The notes under the pieces were generated by a model. It saw only the letters and a list, made by a program, of their open reading frames with translations. It ran no database searches and had not been told where the DNA came from. A stretch of 64,000 bases of DNA from an uncultured Oscillospiraceae bacterium (GTDB taxonomy: Bacteria > Bacillota > Clostridia > Oscillospirales > Ruminococcaceae), in NCBI GenBank assembly GCA_910579125.1, contig CAJTTH010000011.1:8060-72059 (forward strand). The letters are read 5' to 3'. Below are positions 24,540 to 36,264 of the stretch, in pieces (position 1 is the stretch's first letter; each line of letters opens with the position of its first letter). The position numbers and the translations under genes are program-made.

Positions 24540-24860
24540 ATGAAGGCTTTGGGAATTTTTATGGTGGGCGCATTGGCTGTTGCGGGCGGTATCGCGGCGG
24601 CGACTTATATCACTAAAAAGAAACTCGAAAAGGAAAACGAGGAAAACTATTACGACGATTGGGACAGCGACGATATCGACGACGATTGGGATTTCGATTT
24701 TGACGAGGATATGGACGTTGAGGACGAACCGTCGCTCGCAAAGGCTGTCGCGGACGCGGTTCCCGAGAGCAGTGCGGTCGAGGCTGCGGCAGTAACGGAG
24801 ACTCCGTTCTCGAACAGCGATATTTTCGGCAGTACAGAGGAATCCGACGAAGAGCTCTGA
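24540..24860 (+). CDS. Small acidic membrane-anchored protein
   Basis: A 106-residue protein with one N-terminal membrane segment (about residues 4-24, LGIFMVGALAVAGGIAAATYI), a short basic stop-transfer (TKKKLEKE), and then a very acidic cytoplasmic or surface tail (DDWDSDDIDDDWDFDFDED). The tail changes to a Ser/Ala/Glu-rich end. No family is recognised. The start is set by AAGGAGG before the ATG; upstream in-frame codons precede the ribosome site and lie at the promoter. It is monocistronic: own promoter, own terminator. Confidence 0.75.
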   Translation: MKALGIFMVGALAVAGGIAAATYITKKKLEKENEENYYDDWDSDDIDDDWDFDFDEDMDVEDEPSLAKAVADAVPESSAVEAAAVTETPFSNSDIFGSTEESDEEL

Positions 24861-24886
24861 TCTCCGAAAAAAATTAAAATAACACG

Positions 24887-24922
24887 AGGCACTGCCCGTT
24901 TTGGACGCGGCAGCGCCTTTTT
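24887..24922 (+). terminator. Rho-independent terminator
   Basis: Stem AGGCACTGCC with GGCAGCGCCT (one A-C mismatch) and a T-run. It separates the small acidic protein gene from the rpoB promoter. Confidence 0.85.
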
Positions 24923-25026
24923 GCGTTTTATCGGTTATATTGCCCGAAAGGGCGGCGTTTCTGCGGCGTTCGACAGGCGATTTCACAAAAAAAACAAAAA
25001 TATACAAAAATATTTTGAATTAGTCC

Positions 25027-25055
25027 TTGACAAATTGTTCCGAATGTGGTAAAAT
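25027..25055 (+). promoter_or_regulatory. rpoB promoter
   Basis: TTGACA, a 17-base spacer and TAAAAT. It gives rpoBC its own promoter, since no ribosomal protein genes lie directly upstream. Confidence 0.85.
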
Positions 25056-25134
25056 ATTAAAATGTATCATAATGGAGTTATAGGCTATTTGCGCCTGAAA
25101 TTCCGCGTTATTTAATAAGGAGTGATTAAAGCCG

Positions 25135-28100
25135 ATGGTGAATACAAAGCCTGTGCAGTCGGGAAAAACCACAAGACAGAGCTTCTCGAAGATCAATGAG
25201 GTCATCAATATGCCGAACCTCATCGGTATTCAGAAGGATAACTATGAGTGGTTTCTCAACGAAGGAATTAAAGAGGTTTTCAAAGACGTATCCCCGATCG
25301 TCGACTCGAACGGCAAGTTTGAGTTGTCCTTTGTGAATTACCGACTGGAGGAAAACACAAAGTATTCGATTGAGGAGTGCAAGGAGCGCGACGCTACCTA
25401 CGCCGCACCGTTAAAAGTCACGGCAAGCCTGCTCAACAAGGAAACGGGCGAGATCATCGACAACGAGATCTATATGGGCGATATGCCGCTTATGACCGAA
25501 AGCGGAACGTTCGTCATCAACGGCTCGGAGCGTGTCGTCGTTTCTCAGTTGGTGCGTTCTCCGGGTGTTTACTACGGCTTTGATTATGATAAGACAGGCA
25601 AAAAGCTCTTTAAGGCGACCGTTATCCCGAACAGGGGCGCTTGGCTCGAGCTTGAAATGGACGGCTCGGACGTGTTCTATGTGCGTATCGACAAGAACAG
25701 AAAGTTTCCCTGCACTACGTTTCTGCGTGCTATCGGACTTTCGAGCGATGCGGATCTCATAAACAAGTTCGGCGAAGACCCGAGAATTACCGTTACTATC
25801 GAGAACGGCAAGGATAACACAAAGAACGAGGAGGAGGCTCTGCTCGAGGTTTACAGAAAGCTCCGCCCCGGAGAGCCCGCGACCGTTGATTCGGCGAGGA
25901 CTACGCTCGACAATCTGTTCTTTGACGCAAAAAGATATGATCTGTCGCGTTTCGGACGCTATAAATACAATAAGAAGCTCGGCATAGCTCAGCGGCTTGT
26001 GGGAAAGAAAGCTGCCGAGAACGTTGTTGCGCCCCTTTCGGGCGAGCTGCTTGCCGAGGAGGGCGGTATCATCACCGCCGATATGGCAATGGAAATTCAG
26101 AACTCGGGCGTAATGGAGGTATCCGTCTACAAGCCCGAGGGCGAGGGCGTGATGAAGATCGTCGGCAACGGCATGGTCGACATTCATCTGTATACAGGCG
26201 ATCTGGACGTTGAGGCGCTGGGCATCAACGAGCAGGTTAAGTTCGGCGTGCTCGCGGATATTCTCGAGGAAGCGGGCGACGACAAGGAAATGCTCGCGGA
26301 GCTTATCGCAAAGCGTTCCGATGAGCTTATACCCAAGCACATCACGCTGGAGGACATTTTTGCGGCAGTCGGCTACTTTATCAACCTTAACGAGGGTGTG
26401 GGCGACATTGACGACATCGACCACCTTGGAAACAGACGTATCCGCTGCGTGGGCGAGCTGCTCCAGAACCAGTTCAGAATAGGCTTTACCAGAATGGAGC
26501 GCACTATACGCGAGAGAATGGGGCTTCAGGCGAACGATACCGAAAAGGTAACGCCGTCGTCGCTCATCAACGCGCGTCAGGTCATCGCGGCTATGAAGGA
26601 GTTTTTCGGCTCTTCGCCGTTGTCGCAGTTCATGGATCAGAACAACCCGCTTGCGGAGCTTACGCACAAGCGCCGTCTGTCGTCGCTCGGTCCGGGCGGA
26701 CTTTCGCGCGACCGTGCGGGATTTGAGGTGCGTGACGTTCACTATTCGCACTACGGACGTATGTGTCCCATTGAGACCCCCGAAGGTCCCAACATCGGAC
26801 TTATCTCTTACCTCGCGACGTTCGCACGCATCAACGTTTACGGCTTTATCGAAGCACCCTACCGCAAGGTCGACAAGACTACGGGCAAGGTGCTGGACGA
26901 GGTCGTTTATATGACCGCCGACGTTGAGGATAATTATGTTGTTGCGCAGGCAAACGAGCCGCTTGATGAGGACGGACACTTCGCGAGACCCCGCGTGAAC
27001 GCGCGATGCCGCGATTCTATCCTCGAAATCGAGCGGGAAAAGGTTGACTATATGGACGTTTCGCCGAAAATGGTGGTGTCCGTGGCTACGGCCATGATCC
27101 CGTTCCTCGAGAACGACGACGCGAACCGTGCCCTCATGGGTGCGAATATGCAGCGCCAGGCAGTGCCGCTTATGGTCACCGATAATCCTATCGTCGGCAC
27201 GGGAATGGAGTACAAGGCTGCCGTTGACTCGGGCGTTGTCGTATGCGCAAAGGAGGACGGAGTTGTTTCCGAGGTCTCCGCCGACCGCATTATCATCAGA
27301 ACGGACGAGGGCAGGGAGCACATGTACAAGCTCATCAAGTTCAAGCGCTCCAACCAAGGCAACTGCGTAAATCAGCGCCCTATCGTCAACAAGGGCGAGC
27401 GCGTAGCAAAGGGCGACGTTATCGCGGACGGTCCCGCTACAAAAATGGGCGAGATCGCGCTCGGAAAGAACGCTCTCATCGGCTTTATGACGTGGGAGGG
27501 CTACAACTACGAGGACGCGGTACTCATCAACGAGAAACTTGTTTACAACGATGTGTACACGTCAATTCATATAGAGGAATATGAGCTTGAATGCCGTGAG
27601 ACAAAGCTCGGTCCGGAGGAGATCACACGCGATATCCCGAACCTCTCCGATGAGGTGCTGAAGGATCTCGACGACCGCGGCATAATCAGAATAGGCGCGG
27701 AGGTACATTCGGGCGATATTCTGGTCGGCAAGGTTTCGCCCAAGGGCGAGACGGAGCTTACGGCAGAAGAAAAGCTGCTCCGCGCGATCTTCGGCGAAAA
27801 GGCGCGCGAGGTGCGCGACAACTCGCTGCGCGTTGCGCACGGCGAGAGCGGTATCGTTGTGGACGTTAAGGTATTCAACCGTGAGAACTGCGACGATCTG
27901 TCGCCCGGTGTAAACGAAAAGGTACGCGTTTACATCGCGCAGAAGCGCAAGATCTCCGTTGGCGATAAAATGGCGGGCCGTCACGGAAACAAGGGCGTCG
28001 TTTCGCGTATTCTCAAACAAGAGGATATGCCGTTCCTGCCCGACGGAACTCCGCTTGATATCGTGCTGAACCCCTTGGGCGTTCCGTCACGTATGAACAT

Positions 28101-28995
28101 CGGACAGGTGCTTGAGGTTCACCTCGGCTACGTTGCGAAAGCGCTCGGCTGGAAGATCGCGACGCCCGTATTCGACGGCGCTCACGAACAGGATATACGC
28201 GCGCTCTACGACGAAGCGAGAGGCAAGCGCAAGGAGCTTCTCGGCGAGGGTGGCGAGGGCATCGACTTCACAAAGCTGGCATGGACGAGCGATTGCAAAA
28301 CGCAGCTCGTAGACGGCAGAACGGGCGAGAAATTTGACTCTCCCGTAACCGTCGGTTATATGTACTATCTTAAACTGCATCACCTGGTCGACGATAAGAT
28401 ACACGCGCGTTCCACGGGTCCATACTCCCTCGTTACGCAGCAGCCGTTGGGCGGTAAGGCTCAGTTCGGCGGTCAGCGTTTCGGTGAAATGGAGGTTTGG
28501 GCGCTGGAGGCTTACGGTGCGGCGTATACGCTCCAAGAGATATTGACCGTAAAGTCGGACGACCTTATGGGTCGCCAGAAGACCTATGAGGCTATTGTAA
28601 AGGGCGATTCCGTGCCGAAGCCCGGCGTTCCCGAGTCGTTCAAGGTAATGGTGAGCGAGCTGCAGGGTCTGGGTCTGGATATCCGTATACTCGATGACGC
28701 GGGCAAGGAGATCGACCTCAAGGACGACGGTGAAGAGGAAGAGAACACGAACTACGGCAAGCAGGGCTTCAACGAGGATTACCGCTCCGACGACGCGTCT
28801 CTCAATGCCGCGGGCTATGACATTATCGGCGAGGATTCGGGCGAGGGCGGCATTACAAGCGATGATCCCGATGATATGTTCGCCGACGATGAGGAATACG
28901 ACGACGAGGACGCGGATTTTGACGACGGTCTGGACGACGACGAGGAATTCGGCGAGCCGTCCGACCCGGTCGGCGACGATTTTGACGAAGAATAA
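25135..28995 (+). CDS. rpoB: RNA polymerase beta subunit
   Basis: The 1286-residue beta subunit, which forms much of the active centre and the rifampicin pocket. The rif region reads [20 protein letters not shown] and [20 protein letters not shown], a sensitive-type sequence. Conserved [29 protein letters not shown] and [23 protein letters not shown] are present. It exceeds common Firmicute lengths because of a C-terminal extension of about 90 residues, very rich in Asp and Glu ([19 protein letters not shown] and on). The usual upstream rplK-A-J-L cluster is absent here. AAGGAG lies 12 bases upstream of the ATG, longer than ideal; the GTG after it is no better. Confidence 0.97.
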   Translation: MVNTKPVQSGKTTRQSFSKINEVINMPNLIGIQKDNYEWFLNEGIKEVFKDVSPIVDSNGKFELSFVNYRLEENTKYSIEECKERDATYAAPLKVTASLLNKETGEIIDNEIYMGDMPLMTESGTFVINGSERVVVSQLVRSPGVYYGFDYDKTGKKLFKATVIPNRGAWLELEMDGSDVFYVRIDKNRKFPCTTFLRAIGLSSDADLINKFGEDPRITVTIENGKDNTKNEEEALLEVYRKLRPGEPATVDSARTTLDNLFFDAKRYDLSRFGRYKYNKKLGIAQRLVGKKAAENVVAPLSGELLAEEGGIITADMAMEIQNSGVMEVSVYKPEGEGVMKIVGNGMVDIHLYTGDLDVEALGINEQVKFGVLADILEEAGDDKEMLAELIAKRSDELIPKHITLEDIFAAVGYFINLNEGVGDIDDIDHLGNRRIRCVGELLQNQFRIGFTRMERTIRERMGLQANDTEKVTPSSLINARQVIAAMKEFFGSSPLSQFMDQNNPLAELTHKRRLSSLGPGGLSRDRAGFEVRDVHYSHYGRMCPIETPEGPNIGLISYLATFARINVYGFIEAPYRKVDKTTGKVLDEVVYMTADVEDNYVVAQANEPLDEDGHFARPRVNARCRDSILEIEREKVDYMDVSPKMVVSVATAMIPFLENDDANRALMGANMQRQAVPLMVTDNPIVGTGMEYKAAVDSGVVVCAKEDGVVSEVSADRIIIRTDEGREHMYKLIKFKRSNQGNCVNQRPIVNKGERVAKGDVIADGPATKMGEIALGKNALIGFMTWEGYNYEDAVLINEKLVYNDVYTSIHIEEYELECRETKLGPEEITRDIPNLSDEVLKDLDDRGIIRIGAEVHSGDILVGKVSPKGETELTAEEKLLRAIFGEKAREVRDNSLRVAHGESGIVVDVKVFNRENCDDLSPGVNEKVRVYIAQKRKISVGDKMAGRHGNKGVVSRILKQEDMPFLPDGTPLDIVLNPLGVPSRMNIGQVLEVHLGYVAKALGWKIATPVFDGAHEQDIRALYDEARGKRKELLGEGGEGIDFTKLAWTSDCKTQLVDGRTGEKFDSPVTVGYMYYLKLHHLVDDKIHARSTGPYSLVTQQPLGGKAQFGGQRFGEMEVWALEAYGAAYTLQEILTVKSDDLMGRQKTYEAIVKGDSVPKPGVPESFKVMVSELQGLGLDIRILDDAGKEIDLKDDGEEEENTNYGKQGFNEDYRSDDASLNAAGYDIIGEDSGEGGITSDDPDDMFADDEEYDDEDADFDDGLDDDEEFGEPSDPVGDDFDEE

Positions 28996-29043
28996 CGGTT
29001 CCGCGCCGTATGGGCGTTTAACAAAAGAAAACGAGGTAATATA

Positions 29044-32000
29044 ATGAGCTTTAGTGTTTTCGAGTCTATGAAGATCGGACTGGCTTCCCCCGAGCAGATA
29101 AGAGCGTGGTCGCACGGCGAGGTACAGCGCGCGGAGACCATTAACTACCGCAGCCAGAAGCCGGAGAAATTCGGTCTGTTCTGCGAGCGTATCTTCGGGC
29201 CGCAGAAGGACTGGGAGTGCAACTGCGGAAAATACAAGCGTATCCGCTTCAAGGGCAAGATCTGCGAAAAGTGCGGCGTTGAGGTAACGCGCAGCAAGGT
29301 TCGCCGCGAGCGTATGGGGCATATCGAGCTTGCCGCTCCCGTGTCGCATATATGGTACTACAAGGGAACTCCGAGCCGTATCGGGCAGGTTCTCGACCTT
29401 ACCCCGAAGAAGCTGGAAGAGGTACTTTACTTCACTAAATATATCGTTATCGACCCGGGTGAAAAAACGGGTCTTGTAAAGAAGCAGCTGCTCACCGAGG
29501 AGGAATACAGCCAGTATTTGTCCAAGTATGCGGGCATTGACACCTTCCGCGCGGGTATGGGTGCGGAGGCTATCAAGGAGCTGCTTACGGAGATAGACCT
29601 GGACGCGCTCGAAGAGGAGCTGAAAGCCGAGTTGGAGACAACGTCGGCAGGTCAGAAGCAGGTAAAGCTGCTGCGCAGACTGGACGTTATCGAGGCTTTC
29701 AAGAACAGCGGCAACCGCCCCGAATGGATGATTTTGGACGTAATCCCCGTAATTCCGCCCGATATCCGTCCTATGGTACAGTTGGACGGCGGACGCTACG
29801 CTACCTCCGACCTCAACGAGCTTTACCGCAAGGTCGTAATGAGAAACAACCGTCTGAAAGACCTGCTCTCCAAGAAAGCGCCCGACCTTATCGTGCGCAA
29901 CGAGAAGCGTATGCTTCAGGAGGCAGTCGACGCTCTGATAGACAACGGCAGACACGGCAGAGCCTACACGGGCTCTAACAACCGTCCGCTGAAGTCGCTG
30001 TCCGATATGCTAAAGGGCAAGCAGGGACGTTTCCGTCAAAACCTGCTCGGTAAGCGCGTCGACTATTCGGGACGTTCGGTTATCGTCGTAGGTCCGGAGC
30101 TTAAAATGGATCAGTGCGGTCTGCCCAAGGAAATGGCGCTCGAGCTGTTCAAGCCGTTTGTGCTGAACGATCTGGTGCTTCGCGAGGTCTCGCCCAACAT
30201 CAAACAGGCGAAGAAGCTCGTCGAACGCGCGGACGACAAGGTCTGGGATTCGCTCGAAAACGTTATCAAGGATCACCCCGTGCTGCTCAACCGTGCGCCT
30301 ACGCTGCACAGACTCGGTATTCAGGCGTTCTCGCCCGTGCTTGTAGAGGGACGCGCTATCAAGCTGCATCCGCTCTGCTGTACGGCGTTCAACGCGGACT
30401 TCGACGGCGACCAGATGGCGGTCCACCTTCCGCTTTCCAACGAGGCGCAGGAGGAGGCGAGAACTCTTATGCTCGCCGCGAAGAATCTGCTCAAGCCCTC
30501 CGACGGAAAGCCCGTTACCGTTCCCACGCAGGATATGGTACTCGGCTCGTACTACCTGACCATTGACAAGGCAGGCGAAAAGGGCGAGGGTAAGGTGTTC
30601 CGTGACGCGAATGAGGCTATTATGGCCTATCAGGACGGTATCATCACCATTCACGCGGCTATCAAGGTGCGCGTTACAAAGGATCTCGGCGAGACCGTCA
30701 TCACGAGGATAGTGCCGACTACGGCAGGGCGCATTATCTTCAACGAGCACATTCCGCAGGATTTGGGATATGTTGACAGAACCGACCCCGATCATCAGCT
30801 TGACTACGAGATAGGCTTCAAGGTAACGAAGAAGGAGCTCGGGCAGATAATCGACCGCTGCCTGAAAATTCACGGAACGGCGACCACCGCACAGGTTCTG
30901 GACAAGATCAAGGCAATGGGTTACAAATACTCCACGCGCTCGGGAATTACCGTTGCGGTCTGCGACGCGGAAATCCCTCCCCAGAAAGCGGAGATACTCG
31001 CGGGCGCGGATGCCGCTATCGAGAAGATAAACAAGCAGTTCAGCCGCGGTTTCATTTCCAATGGCGAGCGCAAGGAAACGTTCATCAAGATATGGAACAA
31101 GGCGACCGACGACGTGTCGACGGCGCTTACAAAAAACCTCGGACAGTACAACAACATCTTTATGATGGCTGATTCGGGAGCGCGTGGCTCTACGGCTCAG
31201 ATCAGACAGCTCGCGGGAATGCGCGGACTTATCGCGAATACCTCGGGCGCTACTATTGAGATGCCTATCAAGGCTAATTACCGTGAGGGTCTGAACGTCC
31301 TCGAGTACTTCATCTCCTCGCGCGGCGCGCGTAAGGGCTTGGCAGATACGGCGCTCCGTACCGCAGACTCGGGTTATCTGACCCGCCGTCTGGTCGACGT
31401 TTCGCAGGAGGTAATTATCCGCGGCGACGACTGCGGCACGGCTAACGGCATCGAGGTCTACGAGATACGCGAGGGCAACGAGCTTGTTGAAAAGCTCGCC
31501 GAGAGACTTGTCGGGCGTTTCCTCGCGGAGGATTTCACCGCGCCGAACGGTTCGTTCACCATTTCCAAGGACAAAATGCTCACCGACACAGACGCGGCGA
31601 AGATCGTCAAGTCCGGCGCGGAACGCGTTAAGGTGCGTTCGGTGCTCACCTGTGAGCTGAGAAACGGCGTTTGCGCGAAGTGCTACGGCGCATCGCTGGC
31701 GAACGGTCAGCTTATAAACAAGGGCGAGGCTGTCGGAGTTATCGCGGCGCAGTCTATCGGCGAACCCGGTACGCAGCTTACGATGCGTAACTTCCACACG
31801 GGCGGTATCGCGAACGCAGAGGACATTACGCAAGGTCTGCCGCGTGTCGAGGAGCTGTTCGAGAGCCGTCACCCGAAGAACGCGGCGATCATTACCCGAG
31901 TTTCGGGTACGGTTAAGTTTGAGGAGATCAAGAAGACGCGTCACGCGGTCATCACGACGGATGACGGGCTTGAGGAAGCGTATGCCGTTCCGTTCGGCTA

Positions 32001-32691
32001 CCGTCCCAAGGTTCAGGACGGTGACCGCGTTGAGGCGGGCGATCCGCTGACCGAGGGTTCTATCAACCCGCCGGACGTACTTGCTGTAAAAGGCGAAAAG
32101 GAAGTTCAGAACTATATCATCAGCGAGGTACAGAAAGTATACCGTTTGCAGGGTGTTGATATCAACGACAAGCATATCGAAGTAATAGTCCGCCAGATGA
32201 TGAGAAAAATCCGCGTGCTCGAACCCGGCAGCAGCGCACTGCTCGCGGGCTCGGTTATCGGCAAGAACGAATACGCGGCTGTGTACGACGAGCTTAAGGA
32301 ACGCAAGGCAAACGGCGAGGCGGTCGAGCTGCCTACCTGCGAGCCCGTTCTGCTCGGTATCACCAAGGCGTCTCTGGCAACCGACAGCTTTATGTCGGCG
32401 GCATCGTTCCAGGAGACCACGAGAGTGCTCACCGAGGCTGCTATTCGCGGTAAGGTCGACCCGCTCACGGGCTTGAAAGAGAACATCATAATTGGCAAGC
32501 TCATTCCCGCGGGTACGGGTCTGCGCGCTCAGGAGGAGGCTGCTGCGGCTGCCGAGGCTGAAGCTAAGGCAGCGGAGGAAGCTCCCATGACCGAGCCGGA
32601 GAACGCCGCTGCGGACGACGTCGGCGTCAGCGTCGAAGCTGTTTCCGAGCCGAGTGTCGGCACAGAGGCACCCAATAGTGAAAAAGCTTGA
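29044..32691 (+). CDS. rpoC: RNA polymerase beta' subunit
   Basis: The 1215-residue beta' subunit, the catalytic half that binds Mg and the sigma factor. Zinc-finger Cys are in [20 protein letters not shown], the active-site [12 protein letters not shown] holds the three Asp, and the second zinc site is in [13 protein letters not shown]. The trigger-loop region reads [16 protein letters not shown]. The last about 50 residues are an Ala/Glu-rich low-complexity tail ([11 protein letters not shown]...). It is 48 bases downstream of rpoB in the same operon. No terminator is obvious after it, but a new promoter starts the next block. Confidence 0.97.
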   Translation: MSFSVFESMKIGLASPEQIRAWSHGEVQRAETINYRSQKPEKFGLFCERIFGPQKDWECNCGKYKRIRFKGKICEKCGVEVTRSKVRRERMGHIELAAPVSHIWYYKGTPSRIGQVLDLTPKKLEEVLYFTKYIVIDPGEKTGLVKKQLLTEEEYSQYLSKYAGIDTFRAGMGAEAIKELLTEIDLDALEEELKAELETTSAGQKQVKLLRRLDVIEAFKNSGNRPEWMILDVIPVIPPDIRPMVQLDGGRYATSDLNELYRKVVMRNNRLKDLLSKKAPDLIVRNEKRMLQEAVDALIDNGRHGRAYTGSNNRPLKSLSDMLKGKQGRFRQNLLGKRVDYSGRSVIVVGPELKMDQCGLPKEMALELFKPFVLNDLVLREVSPNIKQAKKLVERADDKVWDSLENVIKDHPVLLNRAPTLHRLGIQAFSPVLVEGRAIKLHPLCCTAFNADFDGDQMAVHLPLSNEAQEEARTLMLAAKNLLKPSDGKPVTVPTQDMVLGSYYLTIDKAGEKGEGKVFRDANEAIMAYQDGIITIHAAIKVRVTKDLGETVITRIVPTTAGRIIFNEHIPQDLGYVDRTDPDHQLDYEIGFKVTKKELGQIIDRCLKIHGTATTAQVLDKIKAMGYKYSTRSGITVAVCDAEIPPQKAEILAGADAAIEKINKQFSRGFISNGERKETFIKIWNKATDDVSTALTKNLGQYNNIFMMADSGARGSTAQIRQLAGMRGLIANTSGATIEMPIKANYREGLNVLEYFISSRGARKGLADTALRTADSGYLTRRLVDVSQEVIIRGDDCGTANGIEVYEIREGNELVEKLAERLVGRFLAEDFTAPNGSFTISKDKMLTDTDAAKIVKSGAERVKVRSVLTCELRNGVCAKCYGASLANGQLINKGEAVGVIAAQSIGEPGTQLTMRNFHTGGIANAEDITQGLPRVEELFESRHPKNAAIITRVSGTVKFEEIKKTRHAVITTDDGLEEAYAVPFGYRPKVQDGDRVEAGDPLTEGSINPPDVLAVKGEKEVQNYIISEVQKVYRLQGVDINDKHIEVIVRQMMRKIRVLEPGSSALLAGSVIGKNEYAAVYDELKERKANGEAVELPTCEPVLLGITKASLATDSFMSAASFQETTRVLTEAAIRGKVDPLTGLKENIIIGKLIPAGTGLRAQEEAAAAAEAEAKAAEEAPMTEPENAAADDVGVSVEAVSEPSVGTEAPNSEKA

Positions 32692-32774
32692 AAAGGCGTT
32701 GGTCAAAGTGCACAAAAAGCAATTGAATAGGTAATTTTTTTGGCGGCGGTTGTCACAAAGTTTTGAAAAAGACC

Positions 32775-32803
32775 TTGACAAACGCCGCTTTATACTGTAT
32801 AAT
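32775..32803 (+). promoter_or_regulatory. Promoter of the rpsL-rpsG-fusA block
   Basis: TTGACA, a 17-base spacer and TATAAT, a full consensus match, 111 bases before rpsL. Confidence 0.85.
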
Positions 32804-32866
32804 TTATGAATGTGTGTTAGTATATTTTTCTATTCGGGGAAATAATAAGCACACAGCAATAAATCT

Positions 32867-32889
32867 CGGAATACGCAGCGCGTATTCCG
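32867..32889 (+). promoter_or_regulatory. Perfect hairpin in the rpsL leader
   Basis: CGGAATACGC-AGC-GCGTATTCCG, a 10-base-pair perfect stem with a three-base loop, ending about 12 bases before the AGAGGTG ribosome site of rpsL. There is no T-run, so it is not a terminator. It may be a site for translational control or RNA stability. Confidence 0.6.
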
Positions 32890-32914
32890 CAAATCAAGAA
32901 AGAGGTGAAAAATA

Positions 32915-33340
32915 GTGCCTACGTTTAACCAGCTTGTCCGCAAGGGTCGTCAGGTTTCTACCAAGAAATCCAAGGCGCCGGCGCTCCAAAAGGGTATGAA
33001 CACTCTCCACAAGGAGCAGATCGACCAACACTCTCCCCAGAAGCGCGGAGTGTGCACCGCTGTAAGAACTCAGACTCCCAAAAAGCCTAACTCCGCAATG
33101 AGAAAGGTTGCCAGAGTAAAGATCTCCAACGGCTACGAGGTAACGGCATATATCCCCGGTATCGGACACAAACTGCAGGAGCACTCCGTCGTTCTTATCA
33201 GAGGCGGACGTGTTAAGGATCTCCCCGGTGTGCGTTACCACATCGTAAGAGGAACTCTCGACGCACAGGGCGTTGACAAGAGAATGCAGGGGCGCTCCAA
33301 GTACGGAGCAAAGAGACCCAAGGCAGGAAAGAAGGCTTAA
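32915..33340 (+). CDS. rpsL: 30S ribosomal protein S12
   Basis: The 141-residue decoding-centre protein. It starts with GTG ([13 protein letters not shown]), and the universally conserved [14 protein letters not shown] and PGIGHNLQEHS region (here [11 protein letters not shown]) and [10 protein letters not shown] are present. Lys at the K43 equivalent (TPKKPNSA) and K88 region ([14 protein letters not shown]) agree with streptomycin sensitivity. It heads the str block; the L7Ae-like gene often found between rpoC and rpsL in Firmicutes is absent. Confidence 0.97.
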   Translation: MPTFNQLVRKGRQVSTKKSKAPALQKGMNTLHKEQIDQHSPQKRGVCTAVRTQTPKKPNSAMRKVARVKISNGYEVTAYIPGIGHKLQEHSVVLIRGGRVKDLPGVRYHIVRGTLDAQGVDKRMQGRSKYGAKRPKAGKKA

Positions 33341-33463
33341 TTTTCCTGTAAGCTGACATAGGCATTATTTTGAAATAAAATCATTGCCGATTGTTTGCAT
33401 TTGCGGAAGATGAAGTGCTTTCGAGTACCTGTGATTTCAAATTTTTGAAGGAGGGAAGTTAAA

Positions 33464-33934
33464 GTGCCAAGAAGAGGTAATGTCCCCAAGCGTGAGGTGC
33501 TGCCGGATCCGCTTTACGGTTCGGAGCTGGTAACAAGACTTATCAACAACATCATGCTTGACGGAAAGAAGGGCGTAGCCCAGAAGATCGTTTACGGCGC
33601 GTTCGAGATCGTTGCCGAGAAGACCGGCAAGGACGCTCTCGAGGCTTTCGAGGAGGCAATGGAGAACATTATGCCTCAGCTCGAGGTAAAGGCAAGACGT
33701 GTCGGCGGTGCGACCTACCAGGTTCCTATGGAGGTTCGTCCCGAAAGACGCCGCACTCTCGGCTTGCGTTGGATAACCAAGTACAGCCGCGACCGCAGCG
33801 AAAAGACGATGAAAGAAAGACTTGCAAACGAGATCTGCGACGCGCTGAACAATCAGGGCGGAGCTTGCAAGAAGCGTGACGATACACATAAGATGGCTGA
33901 AGCCAACAAGGCTTTCGCGCATTTCAAATGGTAA
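33464..33934 (+). CDS. rpsG: 30S ribosomal protein S7
   Basis: A 156-residue primary 16S binding protein. It starts with GTG ([20 protein letters not shown]) after GGAGGG, and shows the conserved [19 protein letters not shown] pattern ([20 protein letters not shown]), the RRxxLxxRWI signature and [13 protein letters not shown] at the C-terminus. The 123-base gap from rpsL has no clear terminator. In E. coli S7 represses from this gap; whether that holds here is not visible. Confidence 0.97.
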   Translation: MPRRGNVPKREVLPDPLYGSELVTRLINNIMLDGKKGVAQKIVYGAFEIVAEKTGKDALEAFEEAMENIMPQLEVKARRVGGATYQVPMEVRPERRRTLGLRWITKYSRDRSEKTMKERLANEICDALNNQGGACKKRDDTHKMAEANKAFAHFKW

Positions 33935-34048
33935 AATTAAACGCTGTTCGGCTCGAACGAATAAAGGCGGATCTCCGTGCGGGGCGTTTGCCGTCCGTAT
34001 GGAGTTCTGCGGCGTTTAATTTTGAGCTGGGCTATTACGGAGGATTTT

Positions 34049-36136
34049 ATGAAAAGAGACGTTTCTCTTGAAATGACACGTAATATTGGTATCATGGCTC
34101 ATATCGACGCGGGTAAGACCACCACCACCGAGCGTATCCTGTTTTATACGGGCGTCAACTACAAAATGGGTGAGACGCACGAGGGTGCTTCCACGATGGA
34201 CTGGATGGATCAGGAAAAGGAGAGAGGTATCACAATTACCTCTGCCGCTACCACCGCGTTCTGGAAAGAACACCGTATCAATATTATTGATACTCCGGGA
34301 CACGTTGACTTCACGGTTGAGGTTCAGCGTTCTCTGAGAGTGCTTGACGGCTCTGTTACCGTATTTTGCGCAAAGGGCGGCGTTGAACCGCAGTCCGAAA
34401 CAGTTTGGCGTCAGGCGGACAATTATCACGTTCCCAGAATGGCTTATGTAAATAAGATGGACATTATGGGCGCGAACTTTTATAACGTAGTGGATATGAT
34501 GCACGACAGACTGAAGTGCAACGCTGTTCCGATCCAGCTCCCTATCGGCGCTGAGCAGGACTTCAAGGGCATCATCGACCTTATCGAGATGAATGCCGAT
34601 ATCTACTATGACGACCTCGGCAAGGATATGCGCGTCGAGGAAATTCCCGAGGATATGAAGGATAAGGCGGAAGAGTACAGAGCAAATCTGCTTGAAAAGG
34701 TTGCTGAGCTCGACGACGACCTTATGGAGCGTTACCTCGAGAACGAGGGCGCGGACTTCACCCCCGAGGAGATTAAAAAAGCTATCCGCAAGGGCACGAT
34801 TGACAACAAGTTCGTTCCTGTTTGCTGCGGAACATCTTACAGAAACAAGGGCGTTCAGAAGCTGCTTGACGCTATTGTTGACTTTATGCCGTCGCCGCTC
34901 GATATCCCGTCCATTAAGGGTACAAATCCCGACACAGGCGAGGAGGAGGAGCGTCACGCGGGCGATAAAGAGCCGTTCTCCGCGCTCGCGTTCAAGATCG
35001 CTACCGACCCGTTCGTTGGTAAGCTCTGTTTCTTCAGAGTTTACTCGGGCGTTGTTGAGGCGGGTACGACCGTTCTCAACTCCACCAAGGACAAGAACGA
35101 GCGTATGGGTCGTATTTTGCAGATGCACTCCAACCACAGACAGGACATTGAGGCTTGTCCGTGCGGAGATATCGCGGCGGTCGTAGGTACTAAGTACACC
35201 ACGACTGGCGATACGTTCTGCGATCCCCAGCACCCGATCATTCTTGAATCCATGGACTTCCCCGAGCCTGTTATTGATCTGGCTATCGAGCCCAAGACCA
35301 AGGCTGGTCAGGAGAAAATGGCTATCGGTCTCGCAAAGCTCGCTGAGGAAGACCCGACGTTCAAGACCTGGACGAACACAGAGACGGGTCAGACAATTAT
35401 CGCGGGTATGGGTGAGCTGCATCTTGAGATCATCGTCGACAGACTTCTGCGCGAATTCAAGGTTGAGGCTAACGTCGGCGCTCCCCAGGTTGCCTATAAG
35501 GAGACCATTACGGGCGACGCAGATGTTGATATGAAGTACAAGCGTCAGTCGGGCGGTTCGGGTCAGTACGGTCACGTTAAGATACGCGTTACACCGAACG
35601 AAAGCGGCAAGGGCTACGAGTTCAGCAATGACGTTGTCGGCGGCTCTATCCCGAAGGAGTTCATACCCGCTGTCGACGCGGGTATCCAGGGTGCGCTCAA
35701 CGCGGGCGTTCTCGCGGGCTACCCCGTTGTAGACCTTAAGGTTTCGCTGTACGACGGTTCTTACCACGAGGTCGACTCGTCCGAAATGGCGTTTAAGATC
35801 GCGGGTTCAATGGCTATCAAGGAAGCGCTCAGACAGGCGCACTCGATCATTCTTGAGCCGATTATGAAGGTTGTTGTCGTTTCTCCGTCCGATTATACCG
35901 GTACGGTCATCGGTGATTTGACTTCACGGCGCGGACAGATACAGGGTCAGGAATCACGCAACGGCACGGAGCAGGTAACTGCGCTTGTTCCGCTGTCCGA
36001 GATGTTCGGCTACTCCAACGATCTTCGTTCCAAGACACAGGGACGCGGTCAGTACGTTATGGAGCCGCACAGCTATATCGAGGTTCCGAAGAACATTGCC
36101 GAGGGCATTATGTCCAAACGCAAGCAGAACGATTGA
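34049..36136 (+). CDS. fusA: Elongation factor G
   Basis: The 695-residue translocase GTPase. G1 [16 protein letters not shown]3 [17 protein letters not shown]4 NKMD ([11 protein letters not shown]), and domain IV/V landmarks ([32 protein letters not shown]) are intact. The start [20 protein letters not shown] is fixed by GGAGG seven bases upstream; a longer in-frame reading has no ribosome site. A second EF-G-like gene (52553-54565) lies in the window. The operon continues from rpsG. Confidence 0.97.
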   Translation: MKRDVSLEMTRNIGIMAHIDAGKTTTTERILFYTGVNYKMGETHEGASTMDWMDQEKERGITITSAATTAFWKEHRINIIDTPGHVDFTVEVQRSLRVLDGSVTVFCAKGGVEPQSETVWRQADNYHVPRMAYVNKMDIMGANFYNVVDMMHDRLKCNAVPIQLPIGAEQDFKGIIDLIEMNADIYYDDLGKDMRVEEIPEDMKDKAEEYRANLLEKVAELDDDLMERYLENEGADFTPEEIKKAIRKGTIDNKFVPVCCGTSYRNKGVQKLLDAIVDFMPSPLDIPSIKGTNPDTGEEEERHAGDKEPFSALAFKIATDPFVGKLCFFRVYSGVVEAGTTVLNSTKDKNERMGRILQMHSNHRQDIEACPCGDIAAVVGTKYTTTGDTFCDPQHPIILESMDFPEPVIDLAIEPKTKAGQEKMAIGLAKLAEEDPTFKTWTNTETGQTIIAGMGELHLEIIVDRLLREFKVEANVGAPQVAYKETITGDADVDMKYKRQSGGSGQYGHVKIRVTPNESGKGYEFSNDVVGGSIPKEFIPAVDAGIQGALNAGVLAGYPVVDLKVSLYDGSYHEVDSSEMAFKIAGSMAIKEALRQAHSIILEPIMKVVVVSPSDYTGTVIGDLTSRRGQIQGQESRNGTEQVTALVPLSEMFGYSNDLRSKTQGRGQYVMEPHSYIEVPKNIAEGIMSKRKQND

Positions 36137-36171
36137 CTTTCATGGTCGTTATAAATATTTACCGAAAGTAC

Positions 36172-36200
36172 TTGATTTTTTTACGTATTTATGGTAAAAT
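36172..36200 (+). promoter_or_regulatory. tuf promoter
   Basis: TTGATT, a 17-base spacer and TAAAAT, so tuf has its own promoter beside any read-through from fusA. Confidence 0.8.
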
Positions 36201-36218
36201 ATTACTGTAAACATTTGA

Positions 36219-36241
36219 AATTGGGGCGCTTCGCCCAAATT
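36219..36241 (+). promoter_or_regulatory. Hairpin in the tuf leader
   Basis: AATTGGGGCG-CTT-CGCCCAAATT: a 10-base-pair stem (one G-U pair) with a 3-base loop, ending about 10 bases before the AGGAGG site. Like the rpsL leader hairpin, it has no T-run. Confidence 0.6.
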
Positions 36242-36264
36242 GCCTACTAAAGGAGGAAATACCA

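Noticed and set aside
25411..32781. Very long open frames on the minus strand across rpoB and rpoC (more than 600 and 900 codons)
   Set aside because: They are antisense frames of certain genes; their composition is dominated by Arg, Leu and Val with no domains and no ribosome sites. They result from the codon bias of rpoBC.
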